64,000 bases of DNA from Erythrocercus mccallii (Eukaryota > Chordata > Aves > Passeriformes > Dicruridae), in the NCBI GenBank assembly GCA_013397435.1, contig VZRG01001323.1:62001-126000 (forward strand), written 5' to 3'. The position numbers and the translations under genes were made by a program. Below, in pieces: positions 27,601-40,800 of the stretch (position 1 is its first letter; each line of letters opens with the position of its first letter). The notes under the pieces are model-generated. The model ran no database searches. It was not told the DNA's origin and worked only from the letters and a program-made list of their open reading frames with translations.

Positions 27601-28773
27601 TTGTCCCAATTTCCAGAGGGTCACATTGAGGGAACTTTCAAACATTAATAAGTACTAGAGGCATGAGATCCCTTTTAGCAGTTTGTATGGTTTGTTTCAT
27701 GAAAGAAAAACAATATTTTAACCCCTGTACTAGCACTAAAGCAAAAAACAAGGTAAGGGTGACACTGAAATCATGGAGTGTAAGATTGATTATTCTTAAA
27801 ATGATAGCTAAAATAGGAAAATGACTACTCCAAAAATAGCAAGTCTTAAAGTTCATCAGGAATATGTAAGATATTGTTAACAGCACAAACCCTTCTTTCA
27901 TTTCTTAATAGAAAATTTAATGTGACATCAATTTAATAGGTTTTGTTCTGTTTTACCACAGGATTGTACGGTGTATGAAACAGAAAATAAAATTCTTCAT
28001 GTGGTAAGTAATTCTGCCTTGGCATTCTCTATTTCTTCTCCACATGATTTTAAATCATTTTGAAATGATTTTTCCAAAAAAAGCTATTATAGGAAAATAA
28101 AATTCCTTACTCTTTGGCATAATTTCTGATGAATTGTATCAGTTGCTAAAAAATTAAAGTTCCCCATAGTAATACTCTCTGCTATAGCTACACGTAATCA
28201 CAAATACAAAAATTTGGTATAGGTTTAGAAGCTGCGCAATATTCTGTATAGTTAATATTCCTACAAGGACAGCTGGTCAGATCCATAGACCTGGTGTATC
28301 ACTGCTTGTCAGACTGAGCATTTTGTGCCTTCAGAACTGAAAAAAATCTGATGACAAAGTGGAGTGGAAGAATCTTATTCAAGATTATTGATTAGATATT
28401 GGCCTTTAAGTTAAAATACTTTATATTTTCCTGGTACCAACACTGAAAACCTGTACTGACACTGAAATAGAGTTAAAGCCTGTGGTGAAAGGGAACTCTC
28501 AAAGGATTTACAAGTTCAGATAAGCTTTTGACAAGCTCTGCCCAAGTGCCTGACTTTTTTTTTTCTCCTTTTTTTTTAAAGCTTTTGCACATACTCTGCT
28601 TCCAGCAGGGATTAAAATCTGTCATAAAACATTGATGTGTTGTTAAATTTAGAAAGTGTGCAGTGACTTTTAGAGAAAAAAAAAAGCTTACTATTACAAA
28701 CCTGGGTATGAATAGAACTTTTAAAGCACCTGATACCTTCTGGGATTTCAGGTGTGTACACACACACACTATA

Positions 28774-28813
<40 letters not shown>

Positions 28814-31800
28814 TTTTTTTACACCTTTTATCCCACAGTTCTAACCATGTCAGGGACACCTTCCATAGACCAGGTTGATTTGATTAAAAACTTCTTTGTT
28901 ATTTATTTTACTAAAATAAAAAGTATTTTCATGAGGCAACTCTAAGGTTAAAGCGTTATAGTAGAAAGTAGAAAATGTTGTTCTCTCTGGGATTTAGTGT
29001 GCACCTAATCTGGACAAATGCTCTCAAATTTTGAGGCATAGAGAGGTTTTCAGTTGGAAATTATGGCAGTATCTTGACATGCTAGTGATTCAAAAGCTGG
29101 ATAAAGAATGTACTCACACACAAGGAGATTTTTTGAGTTTCTCCATCTCTGCTGGGAGAAAATGAGGCCCAAAATCTGCCCAATGGTTCTGGCCCTAAGC
29201 TGAAACTGGTTGAAATATTTGTGGAAATGGTGACCTTTAGCTGCAGTCACACACACCTCAGTGGGGTGCTTTGCATATTGCAGCAGATACAAAATCCAGA
29301 TGCCACGGCCAGGGCTCCAGAGCTGTCCTTGGATTTCCAGATGAGTAACTGCACAGTGAATGGAAATACAACCTATAAATTTAGGCAGTTAACTTATTCA
29401 TTGTGACAACTTTATTTGTTTAACTTCTGTGGATAGTGTCAAATGAGATATTAGAAAGCCTCATGCCTTTGCAAATGCCTGAAAGGAAACTTCCCTGAAG
29501 GGATTTCACTGGAATTTGCTATAATTAGGAAAAATGAGAGTACAGTTCCCAAAGCAAAATAAATGCACACAGCACAGCCTCGACCGGAAACCCATCCTCA
29601 AATTCTGTTAAATGAATTCTTTCACGTTAGGTTCAAACATTTTCAGGCATAGACTTTTTGAAGGAGTGTGCTTTAAGCAACACACAGAAATTTGGGAATA
29701 AATCGTTCCACATGAATGTTGTCTGAGAGTTCAGCTCAGCTCCTCTCTGACCTACAAACTTTGCTTTGACAGATGGGTTTAATTTGTCAGACCCACTGCT
29801 ACTGTCCATGCAATGGAGCTCCTGCTTTAAAGGTGTTTCTTGGATTTGCATTAAGATTTTGAGATCTTTAGCTGGAAGGCAGGATAGCAAAATCATTGCA
29901 TAGTTGTAGTGATGTAGAATATCATTTAAAGGATATGTTCAAAGATGCATAGGAATTTTACTTCAGGAAATGGGTTAACTAAGGCATTTCTCTGCCAGGG
30001 TAATTTTTCACAAAGGAAATTTTCCAAGTTGAAGAGCAGAATTCACCTAATTATCACAGTTGGTAGGGATGATGTCATCATTTGGTAGACAAAATAGGTT
30101 ATTCAGTTGCATAAGACATTTATTTTTACCTATTTCACTCTACTTCCATTGTATTTATAATTGTAAGGATAAAGTCCATTGGGTTTGTTCTTTCATTTTA
30201 AAGTGCACATGGTTGGAGTGGAGAAGATAGTTTAGAGATATAGATATTCTTCTACAGCAGAACTGTTCATACATGTACACTTTCTTGATATTTATGGATA
30301 TTTTCTGTTCCCTTAAGCACTTGCTCTTGACTTTCATACACCTGCAGTTTTTACAGTGCTAAGAATTAAAATTATCTGTTTATTCCTGATTAGTTCTTAG
30401 AATAAGAACTTCTCCACTTGTAGTTCCAATTTGACATGAGGGATTCCACTGACTTGTTTTTCTTCGTAGTGTAAAACCCTGTCTGGGATTTGTGACCACA
30501 TCATTTCGCTCTCATCTGACTCTCTGGTGTCCCAGTCAGCACATCTCGAGGTTGTTCACCTCACCAGCATCATGCCCAGTGAGGGGTTGGTAAGTAGCAA
30601 AATAGTTTCAAGTTTAGCTCTTAGAATGCCCAACACGAGCCTCAGTTCTTCAGGGTGATTTGGTTTTTGAATTTATCCAGAAATCAAAATGTATTTTCAC
30701 ACAATGTCTTAATTTTTTGGTAAGCTGAATCTGATTTCCGAAGGTGGTTTAATTGACATTTATCTAAGCAAAGGGATTTTTTTTTTTTTAAATTAAAACC
30801 TGTTTTACCCAGGACTTCGCGTGTAACTGTATGAGTAGTTAAATCTATGATGCTTTGATAGCCAGACTGCAGGTTTTGGAATGTTCTGAAATAATCCCCA
30901 AATGCAAACACATACAAATAAAGTTAACTAATGTCATTAATGTACTTGCAAAATGATTAGTGGAAGGTCTGTGTCTTGGACTTGCATAAATGGGGTTAAA
31001 TGCCTCCCTAATGATCAGTTCAAATAAAACTTTCAGAAGTATCATCCCAGGAACAAAATAAATCTCTTTTATTTGTAAATTGTTGCTACTGAGCAGCCTG
31101 GTTGGGTGGCTCTGGACATCCCAGCTGCTCTGCATTAGTGGTGGGTCACAGCAGCGAAAAGCTCTGCAGAGACAGTTTCAGAATTATTTGGCTACAGCTT
31201 TTAAATAATAATGTACTGATACCTTATTTTGGATTTTTGTGATATTTTAATGGTTGGTAGGTGAAGATTTCTGCTTCCCCTCTGTAGTCCCTTAGTTTGC
31301 AACCATTTGACATTGATGGGCTGTAGGAACATAAGGATTGTGCTTGGGAACCCAAGATCCCTATAAAAGCTGGAGTGGAAGTTGGCACTGCAGGCACTGG
31401 GATCTTCTCACTTCCACTTCTCAAGAGCCAGCCTGCTTTTCCCAGCACAATCTCCTAGACTGCTTTCAGCTGCCATCTCAGAATTCTTTTCGTTTTTATT
31501 TTCTCCCTACAAGAAGAATAATTCAGGAATGTTGCTTCTGGGTTGAAGGAAGCAGTTATAGGAGAAAAAAAGAGGGAAACAGCGAATAAAATTGGCAGCC
31601 ATGAGGCTTGTCCACAGAAAGTCCCCAAACTGACAAATCAAAATTCATTTGAATGCCACTCTACAACTTGTGACGTTTCCTGTTTGTAATTCAGCATGAT
31701 TTACAGGTTTTAAATTTCTGTTATTGAGACACTTTGTATTATTCCAACATCTTCCTTTTTGTTCTGGCACTGAATAGCGATTAACATCGTATGCAAATAC

Positions 31801-34800
31801 TGTCAGAATTACAAGGGCATAATTACTCTGAGGTATGCCTATTAATCTGAGACTGACACATTTTAATAACATGGGGGAGTGTTGTGTGACTGCACAAGTT
31901 CACTTTATTCTTAGGCTGATTTAGTCAACAAAGAACATTACCACAGCATAAACCACATTTCATTTTAATTCCGTGGCATCGCAGATGCTCAGCCCAGTGT
32001 CTAATCCTGAGCACAGATACAATTTCCTTGCTGTGTTGCTGCATCCTTATGGCCAAACGTGTTCCCTTTATAGCCCAGGTCTGATTTCTGGGTTAGCACA
32101 GGGTACCCAGGAAATACGGGTCAGTACATTTGCATGAGATATGCTGTGAATGTCCCAGTGCTTTTGACTTACATTAGGATTACTACACCCTGCAGGCCAG
32201 CACTCTGCATGGCTTTCCTTTCTGTGAAGAAATGGAATGTATTTCTCCTGGTCTAATTAGCGGAAAGTTCATTATCAGTGCTGCAGAGAAGCTGAACACG
32301 GAGCTGCATTTTCCTCAGAGATGGAGGAGCAAAACAAGCGGGGCTTGGTGTTGCTGATGCTTCCCACGCAGTGATGGCTCTGGATCTAGGACAGGGGGTA
32401 GACTGGTATAGGACAGGAGTGGAATCTACTCCAAAATTAGAATCTCCTGTGGGGACCTGAGGTTTCCTGGTGTGCAGGCTGAGGCAGGTGTCTGTCAGGA
32501 GCTCTTGGCAGGAGCTGCCAATGAAGTTTTGGAGTGTGATTTAAGTTCTGGAGTGACCAAGGCTGTCGAGTTGTCAAGTTGTTGGCTGAGGTGTTGGGGC
32601 CTTTCATGTGGTTCATATTCCCCTTTTTCCATGGTAGAACTTGAGGCAGCCAGGACCTGTGCTGGAATGCTCCTGGCTGGATGGACTTGGGCTGGAAGAA
32701 CCCCTGCATGGTTCTCCATCCACAATGTGCCCATGAGTTAAGAGCCAGCAAAGGAGCAGTGAGTGGGCACTGCTGACAGAGGACATGAGACAAATACTGC
32801 AATCAAAATTGCCTGGCAATTTCTCCTTTTTTTCCCCCTTTTTTTCCCCCTTTTTTTCCCCCTTTTTTTCCCCCTTTTTTTCCCCCTTTTTTTCCCTTAG
32901 ATGAAGTGAAATCACAGTGAATGAGTGAGTTTTCTGTGCCTAATTGTGAAGGCGCTGTAACGTGTTAGGTTGGAAAGTTCCTTGTAATCAATTTTGCTGA
33001 CACTGTGTTCTGTTTAGAAGAAAATATGAAAAAGGACTATAAATGGGAATAAAAGAAAAATCATGTGAAAAGGAAAAGAAAACATTAATCAGAATCAAAT
33101 ATAGAACAGAGTAATGAATTACAAATGGCATTCTCATGATTGTATAGCGGATTTTTTCCACAGGATATCTGTTCCATTCAAGAGAAAAATGAGCACTATT
33201 CAGTGAATGGAAAGTATTCAGAGTTCCATTTTTATCCTTATCATTCAGTGTAGGGGTTGAGGCCTGATTTTGCCACGCTTCAGCTAAGCTCTGCAGTCCC
33301 TGGGGTTACTAATTTCATCGTGAGTTGTTTTATTTATTTTTTTATATGGCCTTACTGAGTGCTTCACAGATACTAATTAATTCATCCTCACAACACACTT
33401 GTGAAAAGGATACTGTAATTTTAGTTTTAGAGGTAGGAAGTTCGTGCACAGCAGTTGGTGTCAAAATCACCAAAAATGTGGTTTTCAAGAGCGGCTTACT
33501 GTACAATTTTTCAGAACATTTGTTACCTTTATAGCATAAATTTGAAACACAGGCTCTCTTGGGTTTAAATGTAGCTCTGATTTTCAGAGCTACCAAGAAC
33601 AGGGTTCATCCAGGGTTGGCACACACAAAACAAGCACAATTATTTGCCATTGGAGAAAAGTGTGCTGCAAATCACTCAGACTCATGAAAAAATTCAGTTT
33701 TCTGGAATGATATTCAGCTGATTAAATTATGAGTCTCCCCAAATTTTCAAAACTCCAATTGCAAAATTTTTATTCCATGCCTTCTAATTTTTTCCCCAAA
33801 TGAGCCAAGGAATCCTGTTGACATTGCATAAGCTCACACATAAACGGAATTAATTTCCAGGTCCAAGTCCATGCAGTTGCTGCACAGAGTCAGAACTCCT
33901 GCAGGGCAGTGTCTGTGTGTTTAATTGTGTAAATAAATTCTGGATCATAAAGCATTTTCACAAAGGGACTCTAAGTCTTTGGAACATGCATCTTCAGTTC
34001 TAGCATTTTCTAACTTTCCATCTGTGTTTTTAGAAGCTTTATAGTCACACTTTTTCTTTTTTTTCCCCTCTCTAAAATACTTTCTTTTGCATTCAGCTTT
34101 ATTAAAACGTGGCCTTATCTCCAGCCTTTCCAGGACACGCTCTGTGCTGTGGTTTCCTGGCAGTTTGCTGGACAAAGGAATTTGGATTGGGAACACACAG
34201 TTTGGGTTCTGTTCCAAGTCCTGGGGACTCTGTTTGCATCCTGATCTCTGCAGGCATTTGTTGGCCTCCAGAAATATACTGGGCCTTTTCCTCTCTTTTT
34301 CTATTCCTTCCCCAGCTTCACCAGTCAAACTGTTCCTCATTTTCCCTATTTTGCCACTGATTTTTCAATGGCAGATACTTAAACACCCTCCATGTATTTT
34401 CTATTTCATTTTGAAGTAACTTTAAGGATAGTAAATCACTTTTTCTCCTGAACTGTAGTACTGGGTATGGTAATACCATTAATATCTGAAGTGCACAGCA
34501 TAATCAGCACAAACAAGATGTCTGGAAGGCAAAGCTTTGTTTCAAAAATCAATTTGACAAACTTCAAATAAATTCCTGCCCCAAAAAAGTATTAAATTGT
34601 GAGAAACACTGTTAGCTCTGGCTGAACATGCACACACATATTTTTTAGGAAATCGAATAGAATAAAATAACTTTGTGATTTAAGAAAATTGACTCCCCAC
34701 TTTAATTTTTTGTCTTGATGGATCCACAATAAGCCCTTGAGGCAGGAGTTTGGGTTGGTGTTGGCAGCTCCTGAGCTTGCTGCTAAATCCTTGGGGATGA

Positions 34801-37800
34801 AGGTTGATGAAAGGCTGGGAGAACCTTGCTATGATTTACCTCCTTCCATGGCCAGAGCCAGCTTTGGAGCAGTTTTGCTGTCACATAAACAGGCAGTATT
34901 TTATTGGAGGTGTTGGATACAGAGATATAGAATGGGATCATAGAATGATTTTTGAGGTTTCAGGCTTTTTCCCCCCAACCTGTTCTTGGATGATTAGGGA
35001 TTGTCCATAGTAGAGATTATTACAGCCAATATTAATTCAGATGAAACTTTTTTTTTAATCTTCTGAACTTGATGTCCAGCTCATCTATCCAGAGATACTT
35101 CTGTGTAGCATGCAGCTTTAATCTTATTTGATGAGATTAATGATTCCTCTTAAGCAGGAGATTTTAAACGGGGAGGCAGTTGGGGTTTTATTCTTTGGGT
35201 ATCTTCTGATGTCTGTGGAATGTTTTCTTCTTTCCTTCTGGAATAAAGGACGACTTTATCGCTCTTCCTTTCACTTTTTTATTCTTTTTCTCTCTGTTGT
35301 CTGAACTTCCCCTACTGTAAAAACGATGTAATATGACACATTTTAATTAAGATGTACACTGTTAATTTCCAGAGCCTTCTTAATTTTTCTGCAGAGGGAA
35401 CTTTTCCTGTTTCAGTCTAAGAATTTAAGGAAAGCAAAGATTGTGGGCATAAAAATTTTTATGAAACCAGCTGTGTAATGTTGCAGAAACAAAAAATCTG
35501 AATAAACACCCAAGCTGTTAGATGAACAGAATCTCCTTTGTAAAGGATGATTATCATCTATCCAGTGTCCAGCACCTTTTCAAATAGTGCTTCTCTTTCT
35601 GTGGCATTTGTAATTTAAGGTGATGGAAGCCAATCTTTCCCATTTTCACAAGAAAGGCATTGCAAGGAAAGCAGGAAGAAAAAGTAGAATATGAGAGCAG
35701 CTTTTTTTGTTGGAATATGCCTGGCCTAAAACTGTCAGAGTGTTCATCTAATTACTTAGTATTATTTTTAAAGGCTTACAGAAACTTGACAAATTTCCAT
35801 CATGCTTGACATATAAAGGTTCTCATAGCCTAAAAGCCAAAACAAAACCAAATCTGCTTATACAGAAGAATAAAAGAAGTTATTATCTTAAGTATTTTGA
35901 GAAGGGGAAGTTGTCTTGCAGGAAAGAAAGCACAGGTGTTTAAATTTGGGCAAATGACTCCAACATATATAGCAGAAGAAAATTTGAGAGGGACTTTTTA
36001 ATGGCACGAAATTTAAACAAAAAATTCCATCAACTTCACAAAACACTATCATGGCATTTGTTTAAATGATCTGTGTAACTTTGGCAGTTGAAATAAGAGT
36101 AAAGAACCATTTTTTTGTGGGCAAAAGATCAAGGGATGTAAGAGTTCCCTGGTCATTTGTAGCTTTACAAATCTGCATCTTTGCTGTCACTGCTTCCCTG
36201 TGCTGGAATAATTGTTGACACTTAAAAACACACTGCTGTCATTATATCCTGGTTAATTAACCAGATGATTCTGCAAGAAAATTTTCAAGGAAATTCCCCT
36301 GACAACTGGATATGCTGTTTTCTGGGGGAAAGTCTCTTCAAAATGGGATTTTAAATGGCTAATGCCTTCCCATATGTTTTCAAAGGTCAGATTTTAATTA
36401 AAAACCTTTAATTCACTTTGTCTCTAGGGGACAGTGACAGAGTTATTCAGAAACAGCTGGGTTTCTTGATTTGATGGCTGAGAAACATTTCCTTGTTCTC
36501 TAACATAGGTCAGTGTCATTCTTCAGAGTTTATGTCTGACACATCAGTTATTAAAGAGCAACTATTTATTTCTAAATGTTGGCCAGTCTGAGCCATCTTC
36601 ACAGACTGAGAATCCTTGACTCTTGCCTTATCTCAAGATAATGGGTACAGCTTGTTATTCTTTTCTCTGAGGTCATTGTTGACATTCAAGAATAAACCAG
36701 AGAGACTAAAATCCCACTCTTCAAAACAAGAAAAAAAAAGAGATTAACAATTTTTAAAAAGGACTCCAGTGGTATTTTGCTTCTAAGGGCAGGAAATGGA
36801 CCAGTAAAGGAACAGAAGGAAGGTTGGGAACTGAGTCTGGGATGGACAGAGCAGAGTGGATTCTGACAGGGAAGGACATGGTAGGAAAGGCCTGGTAGGA
36901 CAGGAATGGACATTTCCTGAGTTTGCAGAGCAGGATGAAGATGGAGAGAGGGCTGGGGGGAGAGGAAAGCAGTGGAAATTGGAAGAAAAGAGGTAGGAGA
37001 ACCCTCCAGAGCAAGACTAACCCTGTACATGTCAGATGAAGGAGCCACTCCAGAAGGGTCTCTGCCACATTGGCCAAACCTGTGCATGTACCTGCTCATT
37101 CCAATTGAGGTGATCAAACAATTCTCTGGATATCGCTTCCTAAGCTGAACCACATGAAGTAAAAAAATCAATATAAGAACTTTAATTTTTTTTACACAGA
37201 ATAATCTTTCCAGCTTTTCAGGTAAGAGATCTGTCAAGGGGATGCTCTGTTCCTGTAATGGTCAACAACAAACAAGCTCATTATTTTTCTTTTGGGAAAA
37301 CAAGGATAAAAGCTCTGTGTAGGATAATTTGAAGGCTATGAGTCATTCACTAAAATTGTTTATTTTTTTATATATTAAATTTTAATAACTAGGATGAAAG
37401 AGCAGATAGCAAAATGTAGGGTAATTCTGTGTGGTTAGTCAGGTTTTATGCCTCTCTGATGGCATCTGTTAAGAGATACAAATATAATTTGATGTTTTCC
37501 AAAAATACACAGAGATTAACAAGAGTCTAAGAATTTTAGTAAGAAATAAGTGGTAAAATTTAGTGAAAAGTTTCTCACTCTGTCTTCTTGTGGCCTTAAA
37601 TACATTAATTTGTTGGGTTTTTTGAGCGGGGAATGAATCTCATCAAAGCAAGTAGGATGTTAGGACTGTGATATGAAACTTGATATAGAAGTGTGGCTGG
37701 AAATGTGTTCCTGAAGGTCACCAAGTGCTAAAACTGCAGGAATGTTGTGTAATGTTCTTGTGAAAAGTTCACAGTGGAAGTTTAGCTTAACTCACAGTAG

Positions 37801-40800
37801 ATGGGCAAAATTTCTGCTCCAGATTTTTAATGGAGATTCACCATCCCATTGTCCATGGGAGCCTCCAGTTTTCCAGGATCCAGTGCTCCTGTTTGTGTCT
37901 GTGAGGTGGCAAAGAGAACGTTTGTGTCTTTAGCTGCTGAAGGGACCACAGAGACAACAGAACAGCAACCACTGATAAAATTAAACAGCTTTAAAGAAGG
38001 AAATTCACCAGCAGTTTCATTCTTCCAACTAATCCCATTCTATAAAGCTGATTTCAAAACTGGCAAGATTGAATTTGGATCTTTGGTTTTTACAAATGAG
38101 GTCGTTTATAAAGCAGACTAATTTAAATAACAAGTGAGATGAGAAGTAAAATCTAAAGTGGAGTTTCCTACAGAACAGACTTAAGTAACCAGCCAGCACT
38201 CAGGTTTGAACAACCTTTATTTTTAAGATTTCAATAAATTTAAAACTTACTGAAATGGAACTTGTTTACATTAAGGTAGAAGTTACATTTTCTCATGAAA
38301 AGTCCAAAGAGACCCAGATAGAGGAGGTTACTCAGGGCCTGGTTCAGTCACAATTTGATCATCTCCAAGTCAGAGATTCCACAGCTTTGCCAGCCTGTTC
38401 CAGCGTTTTATTTTCCTGATGATAAAACTGAAAAATAATTCCTTTGCAGAGTTCCAATTTGTCTCCTGCTTCTCATCCTCCCACTGACAGGAAGAGTTTG
38501 GCTTCATCCCTTCTTAACCTTACAGTTTAGTCACTTGTGGAGAGCAATATCACCTTAACTTGATAGGATTTGGGGTTTTTCTCAGGGGTTGGGTGGTGGT
38601 GTTTGTGTGCCCCACCTTGCCTGAAGATCTCCATTAGCACTCAGGAATCTGGAAATTTCTTTCTCTGAACAAAACATTCTCAGTTATTCCTGGGGGCTCT
38701 AAATTTTGGGGCCAACAGCACAAGGTGATGCAGAACTATTGAAAGAATAATAAACCAGCAGCACAATGTACCAATTAGATTAATTAGATTTCAAAATGTG
38801 ATGGATAGCTGTGCTGTGTGCAGACATGGGAAGCTCTGACCTGGCTCCTGAGAGGGAAGCACAGGAACCACTGAGCCTCCCTGACGTTTGGGGCTCTGAG
38901 TGTGTTCAGCTCCACAGATCCCTGCTCTGGTTGTCTCTCTCGATCTTGTCAGTCACCTCCTTGAAGCAGAATTCTTGATGGACTAATTACAAAGCTCGAG
39001 TTAGTTCAGTAAGCTCATTTTCCCCCATAAATTAGCAATATGAGCACTGGCTCCTGTCTTTTCTGAGTTAGGCTCTGGCTTAGTTTTTACTGAAGCAGGA
39101 ACTCTTTGAAAACGGGGCATTTAAGTTTAAAAACTCCTCCTGCTTTCAATTTCAATACTTCTTTTATGTCACTTGTAATAAGAAGAGGTCATGTAAAATA
39201 TATGAATAGCCACAAGTTTGTAGGCTGATGCTCAGTGTTGAACTCTGTTCACCAACTTTAGAATAAAAAAAAGCATTAAGAGAGAAAACTCCTATTTGTA
39301 GTAGTCTTGATATAGGTTTTTTAAACTTGGATTATTTGCAAATGTTAATTGACAACAGTTCCTTCCAGAATGTTCAAATGTTATGGTCCTAAGAGCAAAC
39401 CTTTTATTTTAATTATCATGCAAATGTCCTGTATTTGTTTCCAACAAATACAAATTACCCTTTTTGCTCATTTTTTTTCCCAGGGAATGTATATCAAATC
39501 AACATACGATGGACTACATGTAATCACAGGAACAACAGAAAATGTAAGATTCTTTGTTTTAAAATACTTTCATCACGCTTACAATTATTTTCTGCAGAGC
39601 ATTTTGTAATATGTAAGCTTGTTTTAAACCAAGCCATTTCTTATTAATGTCTTTTTTCTTTTTTTATGTATGTGTATCATATTACCTTTGTTAAGACTTA
39701 GAACCCTTGAAAATAGACATAGAAAAGCAGTTGTATTGAAATTATTAATAACTACCAATATAATAAAGCAAATTCTCAAACTTCTGCCCTCAGTGATTCC
39801 CTACATGCTCCTTTCTAACAACATTGACACATTTTCTCTCTGGCACAAGTGTTTTCCTTTATATTCAGTATATGCTATTTTATGTTCTCTATCATTTGTA
39901 GTAAGTACATAGAAGAGATCAATTATGATTTTCATTGTAGCCCCAGAGGTATTAAAAAAACTGAACCAAAATCACAGAGAGCTTTGCAGCTCAAAGATCT
40001 GTGTGAGAGATCCCAGGGACACTAAAGAGTGTGACAGGAACAACAGCACAGTTTCTAAACCTCCTCCTTGCTCCTTAACATGCAGTTCATAATTATAAAT
40101 TTGAAAAAAATTGAATTGACTTCAACTACTGCCGTCTAATTACTGTGACAGACTTCATAACACAACCTTTCTGGTTTTCATCTTGTCTTTTAGTCCCACT
40201 GCTCCCATTCAAGCTTGGGTCTGTTCAAAGCTCAGAGCTGGGCAAGTGACAAGTTGAGATTTTATACAGCTGATATAGCTGATATAGAAATTATGGATTG
40301 CTGATGCCCAAGGAAAATAAAATCATCTCTCTGAGATGTAAATCCTGGCTGGCAAGTGCCAGTGCTCTGCTGGCCCATATGGGTGAGCTCCATATGAGAT
40401 ATTTTAATTGATTTAGATACATTGAGTAGTATTTATATGGGTCAGTGCAAACCCATGGAAAGCCAGATTATTTGTATGTCACAATTTGGGATGACAATTC
40501 TAATGCAAATTAAACTTGAAATTTGTTTGTTTATATTGTCACCATTGGCAGCATTTAGAAGTCTAAAAATAACTATATGTGTATCTTGGGTCCTGAAAAT
40601 TATGACTGATCCATCTTGATTATGTTGGAGAGATTATGTTCATAGATTGAATTACTCATGCTGTAATTAATCCACTTTTTTACTGTAATTCTAATTAATT
40701 TCAGAAATATAATGCTGTTTGTAGGGGAAATATTGATATATTTACAATTGAAATTCACAGGAAGAGTTATTAAATTGCCATCCACTAAAATTTTTCTTTT

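Larger units (their letters stand above)
21657..27961 (+). other. Intron 4 (about 6.3 kb)
   Basis: Bounded by gtagga and tctgttttaccacag. It carries three CR1 LINE fragments (22259-22400, 25033-25098, 27104-27190) and an ATA-rich low-complexity patch at about 22407-22465. Segment 26760-27000 is GC-richer but unassigned. Confidence 0.8.
30590..39483 (+). other. Intron 6 (about 8.9 kb)
   Basis: Bounded by gtaagt and cattttttttcccag. It holds a perfect 12-bp homopyrimidine repeat (32827-32893) and an antisense CR1 fragment near 38315-38495. Segment 36760-37080 is purine-rich on the + strand. No second gene was seen. Confidence 0.8.

Noticed and set aside
28473..28859. Minus-strand frame with an IYIYIY tract and its plus-strand partner
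   Set aside because: Produced by the TA microsatellite.
32613..32915. Minus-strand reading frame with a GEKK-repeat, lysine-rich peptide
   Set aside because: It is the translation of the 12-bp T7/C5 repeat; no splice, promoter or homology support.
34925..34960. Possible tiny CR1 tail (gggatcatagaatgattttt)
   Set aside because: Only about 20 matching bases; indistinguishable from chance.
36686..37237. 183-residue minus-strand frame
   Set aside because: Covers a purine-rich stretch that translates to Leu/Pro/Ser-rich low-complexity sequence; no homology recognised.
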